From NCBI GenBank assembly GCA_007123575.1, contig SKKV01000241.1:1-5169 (forward strand): a stretch of DNA of 5,169 nt. The letters run 5' to 3'. This stretch comes from Wenzhouxiangella sp. (GTDB taxonomy: Bacteria > Pseudomonadota > Gammaproteobacteria > Xanthomonadales > Wenzhouxiangellaceae). Below the pieces are notes generated by a model. It was not told where the DNA came from. It did no database searches and worked only from the letters and a program-made list of their open reading frames with translations. Below are positions 1 to 4,964 of this stretch, piece by piece (position 1 is the first letter of the stretch; every line of letters starts with the position of its first letter). The position numbers and the translations under genes were made by a program.

Positions 1-269
1 TGCTGTTTGCGATCAACTCATCGCTGCACTCCTGGCTGATTCTTGCTTTCAGCCGCGATGAGCGGGTGACCATGGATGTGGGTTTTTATTACATGGCCAA
101 CGCCAGCGGGCGTTTGCTGGGTACCTTGCTGTCGGGTTTGACCTATCAGCTGGGCGGGCTTGGGTTGATGTTGGGTACGGCGACGGTGATGGTTCTGTTG
201 TCAGCCACGGCGGCGGGGCGCTTGAGGCCGGAAGAAGGCTCCTTTGCTGGGGCTGGCGCAGGTCGTTAG
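1..269 (+). CDS. arsJ: C-terminal part of an ArsJ-type MFS transporter (5' end outside window)
   Basis: Read in the frame beginning at base 3, this is the final 88 codons of a membrane transporter, ending with TAG at 267-269. The residues LFAINSSLHSWLILAF, then VGFYYMANASGRLLG and LLSGLTYQLGG, match my recollection of the last helices of ArsJ. ArsJ is the inner-membrane MFS exporter that removes 1-arseno-3-phosphoglycerate made from arsenate by a partner glyceraldehyde-3-phosphate dehydrogenase. About two transmembrane helices are visible (residues roughly 35-50 and 55-75 of the fragment), with a conserved-looking GRLLG turn. GTG (66) and ATG (72) are internal codons, because the frame is open to the window edge. 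The last residues (RPEEGSFAGAGAGR) are an odd Gly/Ala-rich tail. An ars operon would be expected to the left. MFS family is firm; ArsJ is likely but rests on the C-terminus only. Confidence 0.75.
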   Translation, partial: LFAINSSLHSWLILAFSRDERVTMDVGFYYMANASGRLLGTLLSGLTYQLGGLGLMLGTATVMVLLSATAAGRLRPEEGSFAGAGAGR

Positions 270-560
270 GGGATTGCGGACGAAGGCGCAGGGTTCTTCT
301 CCACGATCGGGATTATTGGTTCCGCGGTTCGTCGTTGTTGGTGCCGGATCCCAAAGTATTGTCGATTCGATCAACATGGACCCCGGCCGCGTTGGACCGG
401 GCTACAACCTCGATTACCTATGGGGGTTCAAACGTGACGACGAATTTGTAGCCCGGGGCAGCGCAGGACGGAGGAAGAATGCGGCTTGACGGTAGGCAAG
501 AAGCGTTCTTCCGGAGGCCGTCAAGCGCGTGTGGCCGGGGTCCATGTTGGGAATGTCTCC
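89..560. repeat. Copy 1 of a ~472-bp direct repeat (arsJ tail plus 178-bp element)
   Basis: This segment recurs at 1705-2177 in the same orientation. Bases 89-266 match 1705-1882 with about 14 mismatches in 178 by eye. Bases 267-346 are more diverged. The block from 347 (GATCCCAAA) to 371 (CGATCAA) matches 1964-1988 with a few changes. The block ATGTCTCC at 553-560 matches 2170-2177. The register is 1616 bp at the left and 1617 bp from the middle onward, so the two copies differ by a single net base in length. The 178-bp core at 372-549 is the exception: it matches the other copy only as its reverse complement. Confidence 0.9.
372..549 (+). repeat. 178-bp REPIN/MITE-like element, copy 1
   Basis: The element is bounded by a perfect 17-bp inverted repeat, CAACATGGACCCCGGCC at 372-388 and its complement at 533-549. 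Inside are two divergent halves, each beginning GTAGCCCGG and ending CCGGGGTCCATGTTG. One half starts on the minus strand at 405 and runs left; the other starts on the plus strand at 448 and runs right for about 100 bp. A GTAG tetranucleotide at the foot of a GC-rich hairpin is the signature of REP sequences mobilised by REP-associated tyrosine transposases, and two inverted REPs define a REPIN. The reverse complement matches 1989-2166 with about 15 mismatches in 178. No transposase is in the window, so it would be non-autonomous. The element holds no convincing gene. Confidence 0.75.
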
Positions 561-604
561 ACCGAAGGGGATTAGCGCGGTTCGTCGGGAAATCTGGATG
601 ACGA

Positions 605-621
605 TTCTCAAATTTTGAGAA
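605..621. promoter_or_regulatory. Perfect 17-bp palindrome upstream of the small ORF
   Basis: TTCTCAAA (605-612), a central T, then TTTGAGAA (614-621) form an 8+1+8 perfect dyad. It lies 48 bp before the ATG at 670, in an AT-rich pocket of otherwise GC-rich DNA. This size and position suit an operator for a dimeric repressor or activator. TTGAGA within it could double as a weak -35, but I see no convincing -10 downstream. No regulator gene is in view, so the role is inferred from symmetry and location. Confidence 0.4.
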
Positions 622-658
622 CCCCCCATGCTGCAATCCGATCACAAGCCCACGTGAC

Positions 659-663
659 GGAGA
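659..663 (+). promoter_or_regulatory. Ribosome binding site for the 57-residue ORF
   Basis: GGAGA lies 6 nt before the ATG at 670. It is the main reason for accepting this short reading frame, which is otherwise easy to overlook, and for choosing this start. Confidence 0.6.
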
Positions 664-669
664 CCCAAC

Positions 670-843
670 ATGCAACAAGCCATCCGCAAGAACCCGCACC
701 GCCCCCCGCAAGGCCTGCTCGACACCTTCAAACGCCACCTGGCCCTGTTCGGCACCCTGACCGGCGAACTGATCGCCCTGACCAGCCTCACCGCTGGACT
801 GGCCGCGGGCCTACTAACCCTGAAAACAATGCTATCGACCTGA
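670..843 (+). CDS. Small putative membrane protein, 57 residues
   Basis: The frame opens with ATG at 670 and closes with TGA at 841-843. It begins MQQAIRKNPHRPPQGLLDTF, a basic, proline-containing head. A largely uncharged stretch follows from about residue 24 to 55 (LALFGTLTGELIALTSL, then TAGLAAGLLTLKTML). That stretch is long enough for one transmembrane helix or a hairpin, with a single Glu at about residue 33. Codons strongly favour C or G in the third position (repeated CTG, ACC, GCC, GGC), which supports real coding. It has a good ribosome binding site, a dyad 48 bp upstream and a hairpin 23 bp downstream, so it looks like a self-contained monocistronic gene. I do not recognise the family. 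By the positive-inside rule the basic N-terminus would face the cytoplasm. Function is unknown. Confidence 0.6.
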   Translation: MQQAIRKNPHRPPQGLLDTFKRHLALFGTLTGELIALTSLTAGLAAGLLTLKTMLST

Positions 844-866
844 AAACTTGATTTGGGGCCCGTGCT

Positions 867-889
867 GCCGGGAGGTATTCCCTCCCGGC
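867..889. terminator. Hairpin between convergent genes, probable shared terminator
   Basis: GCCGGGAGG (867-875), a 5-nt loop (876-880) and CCTCCCGGC (881-889) form a perfect 9-bp stem. It sits between the small ORF ending at 843 and the lipoprotein gene ending at 907 on the other strand, so it could serve both. The plus-strand side is followed by GGTTGTT, and the minus-strand side by only a short TTTT about 20 nt away. Neither is a strong U-tract, so termination efficiency is uncertain. Confidence 0.6.
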
Positions 890-906
890 GGTTGTTGCCC
901 ACGCGT

Positions 907-1593
907 TCAGTGATAACTGTTCCACTGTGCGATATCACGGGCGGTCAAGCGAATGCGATAGGTCCACTGCTGGTCGCCCATCTCCACCGGGAGCTCAAGT
1001 TCCAGCCAGCGGCCGATGCCATCATCAATAAAACCGTGGCCCTCTGCAACTTGCTGGATACCGAACAGCTGTCCCCGTGGAAAAACGGGTGGTCGTTCGG
1101 GCCGGATGTTGATGCGCAGCGTCGAGCCGGCTTCTATCTCAAGGGCGACTGGTCGAACAGCAGCCTCATCCGGATGCCGGTCAATCTGCAGCTGACGTTC
1201 CCGCAAAAAGCCCGTGCTGAAATGGTGAATCAACAGTGGCGTCGGTTCCGAATGCTTTGAAGAACGCCATTGCGATTGGTCCCAACGCAGCTGCACGGAT
1301 TGCCCGGCATGATTTGTGACGTCGATCCCAAAACCGGTGGTCGCAACGGTGATTCGCCACTCCAACGCCTCGTCAGCGTAACCTGGATTGTCGAAAGGAA
1401 CTTTGCGAGGGGTGGGAATCGTGAATAATTGTCCAGTAGCTGGTGCCTGTTGCCCCTCTACCTCGACCGTCATCTCCAGATCCACCTGCGTCGCCACGGT
1501 AGCCAGTGACTGACAGCCGCCGAGCCCGGTGGCTGTCACGAGTAGCATTCCGATACCCGCTATGTGTACTGGTGTAGGGCATTTGACCTTCAT
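907..1593 (-). CDS. Putative outer-membrane lipoprotein of unknown function, 228 residues
   Basis: The N-terminus is a lipoprotein signal peptide: basic start (MKVK), hydrophobic core IAGIGMLLVTATG, and lipobox LGGC with the acylated Cys at residue 27. Residue +2 is Gln rather than Asp, so Lol sorting to the outer membrane is expected. The mature part has no further membrane segment and is rich in short alternating beta-type stretches, for example EWRITVATTGFGIDVTN at 78-94 and LELELPVEMG at 197-206. The segment VTNHAGQSVQLRWDQSQW at about 92-109 loosely recalls beta-sandwich lipoproteins with an N-x-S-x-x-hydrophobic-x-W-D-x-S pattern; I do not assign a family on that. The start is supported by GGAG 8 nt upstream of the ATG (about 1601-1605). 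It is convergent with the small ORF and has no same-strand neighbour nearby. Confidence 0.75.
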   Translation of the reverse strand: MKVKCPTPVHIAGIGMLLVTATGLGGCQSLATVATQVDLEMTVEVEGQQAPATGQLFTIPTPRKVPFDNPGYADEALEWRITVATTGFGIDVTNHAGQSVQLRWDQSQWRSSKHSEPTPLLIHHFSTGFLRERQLQIDRHPDEAAVRPVALEIEAGSTLRINIRPERPPVFPRGQLFGIQQVAEGHGFIDDGIGRWLELELPVEMGDQQWTYRIRLTARDIAQWNSYH

Positions 1594-1667
1594 TCGTCCA
1601 TCTCCTATGTAGGGAGAATCGAGAATTCCGGCACGCAGAACGGGCTTCCCATGCAGTTCCGGCCGGG

Positions 1668-1704
1668 CATTAACCCGGCAACCTGTTTGGTTGCCGGGTT
1701 AATG
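1668..1704. repeat. 37-bp perfect hairpin abutting the arsJ-tail duplication
   Basis: CATTAACCCGGCAACC (1668-1683), loop TGTTT (1684-1688) and GGTTGCCGGGTTAATG (1689-1704) form an uninterrupted 16-bp stem. The next base, 1705, is the first base homologous to copy 1 of the arsJ tail. A competing shorter stem, GCCGGG (1662-1667) with CCCGGC (1674-1679), overlaps its left arm. It could be a rho-independent terminator without a good U-tract, or the end of a mobile or recombining unit. No counterpart lies near copy 1. Confidence 0.8.
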
Positions 1705-1705
1705 T

Positions 1706-2017
1706 TACATGGCCAACGCCAGCGGGCGTTTGCTGGGCGCGTTGCTGTCGGGTTTGACTTATCAGCAGGGTGGGCTTGGGTTGATGTTGGGGACGGCGAC
1801 GGTGATGGTTCTTTTATCGGCCGTGGCGGCGGGGCGCTTAAGGCCGGAAGAAGGATCCTTTGCTGGGGCTGGCGCAGGTCGTGAGGGGCGGGAGGACGGG
1901 AAGTCTGGCCCTTCTTTGACAAATGGGGTTCTTGGGGCCGATGGTTGGTCTCGCCTTGGGTCTGATCCCAAATGGTTGGCGAATCGATCAACATGGACCC
2001 CGGCCACACGCGCTTGA
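1706..2017 (+). pseudogene. arsJ: Truncated duplicate of the arsJ 3' end
   Basis: Bases 1706-1882 encode YMANASGRLLGALLSGLTYQ and the rest of the last two helices of the upstream transporter, about 92% identical in DNA. In-frame TAA at 1700-1702 cuts off anything upstream, so at most the final 59 transporter residues remain, with no ribosome binding site or signal for independent expression. The TAG that ends copy 1 is GAG here (1883-1885). The frame therefore runs on for more than 40 low-complexity residues and stops at 2015-2017 inside the 178-bp element. Differences between the copies look scattered, and I did not test them for selection. It is best read as a decaying partial duplication. 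Confidence 0.8.
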
Positions 2018-2166
2018 CGGCCTCCGGAAGAACGCTTCTTGCCCACCGGCAAGCCGCATTCTTACTCCGTCCTGCGCTGCCCCGGGCTACAAACTCATCG
2101 TCACGATTGGACTCGCATCAGTGATCGAGATTGTAGCCCGGCCCAACGCGGCCGGGGTCCATGTGG
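1989..2166 (-). repeat. 178-bp REPIN/MITE-like element, copy 2 (inverted relative to copy 1)
   Basis: The left end is CAACATGGACCCCGGCC (1989-2005). The right end GGCCGGGGTCCATGT (2150-2164) is followed by G where copy 1 has T, so this inverted repeat is 15 bp plus an imperfect end. The short REP half is clear: GTAG at 2133-2136, then CCCGGCC (2137-2143), loop CAACGC and GGCCGGG (2150-2156). The long half begins at GTAG on the minus strand (2090-2087) and contains a further hairpin, CTTGCC-CACC-GGCAAG, that two changes disrupt in copy 1. About 42 bp separate the two GTAGs. It lies between the converging arsJ remnant and aminotransferase gene, a typical REP location, and may act as a transcript barrier for both. 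Confidence 0.75.
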
Positions 2167-2182
2167 GGTATGTCTCCCGCCG

Positions 2183-3685
2183 TCAAGCCGCCTCGTTTAT
2201 CGCCTTCACCGGCCCCTTGAGCAACGCATCCCGAGTCGCCTCAACAATCAAGTCGACTTCCTCGGAAGTAATGCCAAACGTCGGCGTGTAACGCAGCGAG
2301 TTCTCGCCACCGTGGATAACGTTGATGCCGTTCATGCGCAGGTATTCCTCGACGGAACCTGCGCCATAAGCCTTGTAGCGGCGGCTGTCGAGTTCGATCG
2401 AGAACAGCAGGCCAGTGCCCTGGACGTTGGTGATGCGGCCGTCCAGTTCCTCGGCCAGGCGGCTGAATTTTTCGAGAAACTCCTTGCCGCGGGCCACGAT
2501 GTTTTCCCGCAGTTCGGGCGTGATGCCGCTGACGACCGTGGTGGCGACATCGAGAGCGCGCGGGTTGCCGGTCTTGGTGTTGCCGTAGACGCCCTTGCGG
2601 TACAGGTTGGCGGCGCGCTCGTTCATGGCCAGCACCGACATCGGGTATTGGCCGGCGTTCAGCGCCTTGGAGTAGGTTTCCATGTCCGGCGCTTCCAGGC
2701 CTTCGAATCCGGGGTAGTCGACGATGGACAGCACGCCCTGCGCCCGAATGCCAGCCTGGATGGAGTCCATCAGCAGCAGGGTGCCGTGTTCCCTGGTCAG
2801 CTCGCGCGCGGCCTGGTAGAAGGCAGGTTCAATGGCCGCACCGGGATTGCCTTCGCCCATCACCGGTTCCATGAACATGGCTTCGATGAAGATATGGTTG
2901 TTGTCAGCCCAGGCGAACAATTCGCGCAGCTTGTCGACGTTGTTCGGCTCCACGGTCAACAGCGTGTCTTCGTCTCGGAATGAGGCCAGGTGCTGGAGGT
3001 AGGTCTTGCGGGTGGAGTCGGAGTAGCGCGCCGGTTTGTCGGTGCGGCCGTGGAAGCCGCCGGTCAGGGAAACGCGTTTGATCGGGTAGCCGGCCTTGGG
3101 TGCACCCGGGTCGGTCATCAGCTTGGCGTTGATATCGGCAATGCGGCCGGCCACGGTGACCGACTCGGAACCTGAGTTCATGCACAGGAAGCGGTGGTAG
3201 GGACAGCCGTTGGCGCGGCGGTGGCCGATTTCTGCCCTGATTGCCTCGATGAAACGCAGGTGCGAGAAGCTGGGGGTCATGATGTTGGCCATGACGTGCG
3301 GCTGGGCCATGGCCTGGATGATTTTGTCCGGTGCATGGCCAAAACCGAGCATGCCGTAGCCGCCGGAATCATGCAGTACCGCACCCTTGGCGGTAATGAT
3401 CCAGGGCCCACGACCGGCCAGGGCAACATAGGGGTTGACCGCATCGTCAGCGTAGAAATTGACGAAGCCTGACTGCAGTACGTCTTTCTGCTCCGCCTCG
3501 TCGGCCCGCACCAGTTCGGGGTAGGCCGCCTTCCAGCATTCGAGCACGCCCAGGGCGTCGTCCACGGCCTGCTCCAGGCGCGTATCCAGTTCGGCGAAGC
3601 GCTCGATGATGTCGTCCGAAAGACCGGTGGTCAACGGTTTTCCGCCGATGGCTCGCAGGGTCTGGAGCTTGTTGAGAATGGCCAT
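2183..3685 (-). CDS. Class III PLP-dependent aminotransferase, 500 residues
   Basis: This is a fold-type I, class III (omega/ornithine-type) aminotransferase. Visible landmarks are NSGSES at 170-175 (cofactor phosphate loop), FHGRT at 211-215, EPVMGEGN at 273-280, Asp307 in LLLMDSIQAG (pairs with the pyridine nitrogen), Lys340 in TYSKALNAGQYP (Schiff base) and GNTKTGNPRA at 368-377. The usual D-E-x-Q-x-G reads D-S-I-Q-A-G. At 500 residues it is longer than the common 420-460, with an extra N-terminal helical part before the PYVALAGRGPWI strand. I chose the ATG at 3685 because AGGAG lies 8 nt upstream. An ATG at 3724 in the same frame would add 13 residues but has no comparable site. It is the last gene of the ACP-synthase operon, 76 bp after the synthase. 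It probably transaminates a substrate or intermediate of that pathway; the substrate cannot be read from the sequence. Confidence 0.88.
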   Translation of the reverse strand: MAILNKLQTLRAIGGKPLTTGLSDDIIERFAELDTRLEQAVDDALGVLECWKAAYPELVRADEAEQKDVLQSGFVNFYADDAVNPYVALAGRGPWIITAKGAVLHDSGGYGMLGFGHAPDKIIQAMAQPHVMANIMTPSFSHLRFIEAIRAEIGHRRANGCPYHRFLCMNSGSESVTVAGRIADINAKLMTDPGAPKAGYPIKRVSLTGGFHGRTDKPARYSDSTRKTYLQHLASFRDEDTLLTVEPNNVDKLRELFAWADNNHIFIEAMFMEPVMGEGNPGAAIEPAFYQAARELTREHGTLLLMDSIQAGIRAQGVLSIVDYPGFEGLEAPDMETYSKALNAGQYPMSVLAMNERAANLYRKGVYGNTKTGNPRALDVATTVVSGITPELRENIVARGKEFLEKFSRLAEELDGRITNVQGTGLLFSIELDSRRYKAYGAGSVEEYLRMNGINVIHGGENSLRYTPTFGITSEEVDLIVEATRDALLKGPVKAINEAA

Positions 3686-3693
3686 GATGCAGG

Positions 3694-3698
3694 CTCCT
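3694..3698 (-). promoter_or_regulatory. Ribosome binding site deciding the aminotransferase start
   Basis: On the minus strand AGGAG lies 8 nt before the ATG at 3685. This favours the protein beginning MAILNKLQTL over the upstream in-frame ATG at 3724. Confidence 0.7.
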
Positions 3699-3735
3699 GA
3701 ATAGTCACGATAGAAGCCGATCATTGTATCAGGCC

Positions 3736-3751
3736 GGCCCCTGACGGGGCC
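3736..3751 (-). terminator. GC hairpin between synthase and aminotransferase genes
   Basis: GGCCCC (3736-3741), loop TGAC and GGGGCC (3746-3751) form a perfect 6-bp stem just after the synthase stop (3762). On the minus strand it is followed by GGCC and then GATACAAT, not a U-tract. It may be a weak attenuator or an RNA-stabilising stem that sets the synthase-to-aminotransferase ratio. TACAAT (3728-3723) resembles a -10 box but has no -35 at the right distance. Confidence 0.35.
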
Positions 3752-3761
3752 AGCACTGAGG

Positions 3762-4964
3762 CTAGCCAGTGGCGGTCAGTGACACCGTTTCGCGCAGGTC
3801 CTGAAGAGCAGCGACGATCTGGTTGATATCGTCTTCGCTGTGGGCGGCACTCAAGGAGATCCGCAGCAGGTTCAGGCCCGCCGGCGTGGCCGGGGGAATC
3901 ATCAAGTTGGCATAGACACCGCGATCGAGCAGACCGCGCCAGTGGGCCAGGGCGGTGGCGCGGTCGGGCAGGATGATGGCCATCACCGGGCCGGGCTGAT
4001 CACTGCCCAGTTCGTGGCCCATGGCCTTGACCGCCTCATAGAGATGGTTGATGTTGCGATGCAGGCGCTTGCGCAGGTCCTGGCCCTCCAGCAGCAGGGC
4101 CAGGGCCCGGCGGGTGGCGGCCATGACGGCGGGCGAGGGTGAGGCGGTGAAAATATAGGGGCGGCTGGCCAGGCGCAGCAGTTCCAGCTCGGCGTGCGGG
4201 CTGACGCAGAAGCCGCCGATGCCGGCCAGGCTCTTGGAAAAGGTGCCGACGATGAAATCGACTTCGTCTAGCAGGCCCATCTGCTCGGTCAGGCCCAATC
4301 CGCGTTCTCCGAATACACCGAAGGAGTGGGCTTCGTCGACCAGCAGCCAGGCGCCGTGCCGGTTCTTGACTTCGACGAACTCGGCCAGCGGCGGCTGGTC
4401 TCCGAGCATGGAGTACAGGCCTTCGACCACGACCAGCGCCTTGCTCGCCTCCTCGCCCAGCCGGGCCAGGCGACGGTCCAGGTTGTCGGGGTCGTTGTGG
4501 CGGAAGCGGATGGTCTGGGCCTGGCTCAGGCGACAGCCGTCGTAGATGCTGGCATGGCTGTCGGAATCGACCAGCAGGTATTCGCCGTCGCCGACCAGGC
4601 CGGACAGCGCACCCAGGTTGGCCTGGTAGCCGGTGGAAAAAACAATTCCTGCCGGCCAGCCGAAAGCGGCGGCCAGTTCAGTTTCCAGGGCGCGGTGATC
4701 AACATAGCTGCCGTTGGCCATGCGCGAGCCTGTCGTGCCTGTGCCCAGCTCGCTGAGTGCTTGTTGGGCCGCCTCGATCACCGATGCCTCGAAGGTCAGG
4801 CCAAGATAATTGTTGGTGCCGGCGAGGATGACTTCGCGACCGCCAATCATGCCGCGGGTGGCAGAGCGGACGCTGTCGATTGGCGTGGCAATCGGGGCGG
4901 GGCCGTCACTGCCCAGGCCGGCGCGGGTGGCAGCAAGGGCCTGAAATTTTTCGAACAGGCTCAT
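3762..4964 (-). CDS. spt: Serine palmitoyltransferase-type alpha-oxoamine synthase
   Basis: This 400-residue enzyme belongs to the PLP-dependent alpha-oxoamine synthases and looks closest to bacterial serine palmitoyltransferase. It condenses a fatty acyl thioester with an amino acid and releases CO2; in true SPTs serine gives 3-ketosphinganine. Landmarks: GTNNYLGLTF at 49-58, GSRMANGSYVDH at 79-90, FSTGYQANLG at 109-118, DSHASIYDGC at 135-144 (His137 stacks on PLP), RFRHN at 153-157, EGLYSMLGD at 181-189, VDEAHSFGVFG at 209-219 (Asp210, His213), GTFSKS at 240-245 (Lys244, Schiff base), RPYIFTAS at 268-275, PPATPAG at 357-363 and Arg368. These align closely with my recollection of the Sphingomonas paucimobilis enzyme. 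It is about 20 residues shorter at the N-terminus and has Ile356 where that enzyme has Arg378. The start overlaps the ACP stop (ATGA), with AAGGA 9 nt upstream, so translation is probably coupled. CqsA-like or prodigiosin-type synthases are alternatives, but the SPT motifs fit best. Confidence 0.88.
   Translation of the reverse strand: MSLFEKFQALAATRAGLGSDGPAPIATPIDSVRSATRGMIGGREVILAGTNNYLGLTFEASVIEAAQQALSELGTGTTGSRMANGSYVDHRALETELAAAFGWPAGIVFSTGYQANLGALSGLVGDGEYLLVDSDSHASIYDGCRLSQAQTIRFRHNDPDNLDRRLARLGEEASKALVVVEGLYSMLGDQPPLAEFVEVKNRHGAWLLVDEAHSFGVFGERGLGLTEQMGLLDEVDFIVGTFSKSLAGIGGFCVSPHAELELLRLASRPYIFTASPSPAVMAATRRALALLLEGQDLRKRLHRNINHLYEAVKAMGHELGSDQPGPVMAIILPDRATALAHWRGLLDRGVYANLMIPPATPAGLNLLRISLSAAHSEDDINQIVAALQDLRETVSLTATG

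Larger units (their letters stand above)
1705..2177. repeat. Copy 2 of the ~472-bp direct repeat
   Basis: This is the partner of 89-560 in the same orientation. It begins exactly at the end of the 37-bp hairpin and finishes 5 bp before the aminotransferase stop codon. Both flanks of the inner element, GATCCCAAA...CGATCAA on the left and ATGTCTCC on the right, keep the direct orientation, whereas the inner 178 bp are reversed relative to copy 1. It accounts for most of the gene-free stretch between 1594 and 2182. Confidence 0.9.

Noticed and set aside
323..587. 12-bp direct repeat CGCGGTTCGTCG at 323-334 and 576-587 flanking the first element
   Set aside because: It could be a relic of insertion, but it lies tens of bases from the element ends and is not found around copy 2, so I do not treat it as a target duplication.
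270..669. CRISPR array or RNA gene in the gene-free stretch
   Set aside because: There are no regularly spaced repeats, no tRNA-like cloverleaf and no rRNA-like sequence; the structure is explained by the REPIN-like element and the palindrome.
418..738. Minus-strand open frame across the first repeat element
   Set aside because: It runs through REP hairpins and antisense to the 57-residue gene; the composition reflects the repeat, not a protein.
853..1260. Open frame of 135 codons on the plus strand
   Set aside because: It overlaps the opposite strand of the lipoprotein gene, which has a lipobox and a ribosome binding site, whereas this frame has neither.
1668..1704. Integron attC site
   Set aside because: The stem begins and ends with TTAAC/GTTAA, recalling attC core sites, but the RYYYAAC/GTTRRRY pattern is not met, the extrahelical bases are missing and no integrase is in view.
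2039..2983. Open frame of 314 codons on the plus strand
   Set aside because: It is antisense to the well-supported aminotransferase gene, and its translation has no recognisable domain; a GC-rich coding strand often leaves such open frames opposite it.
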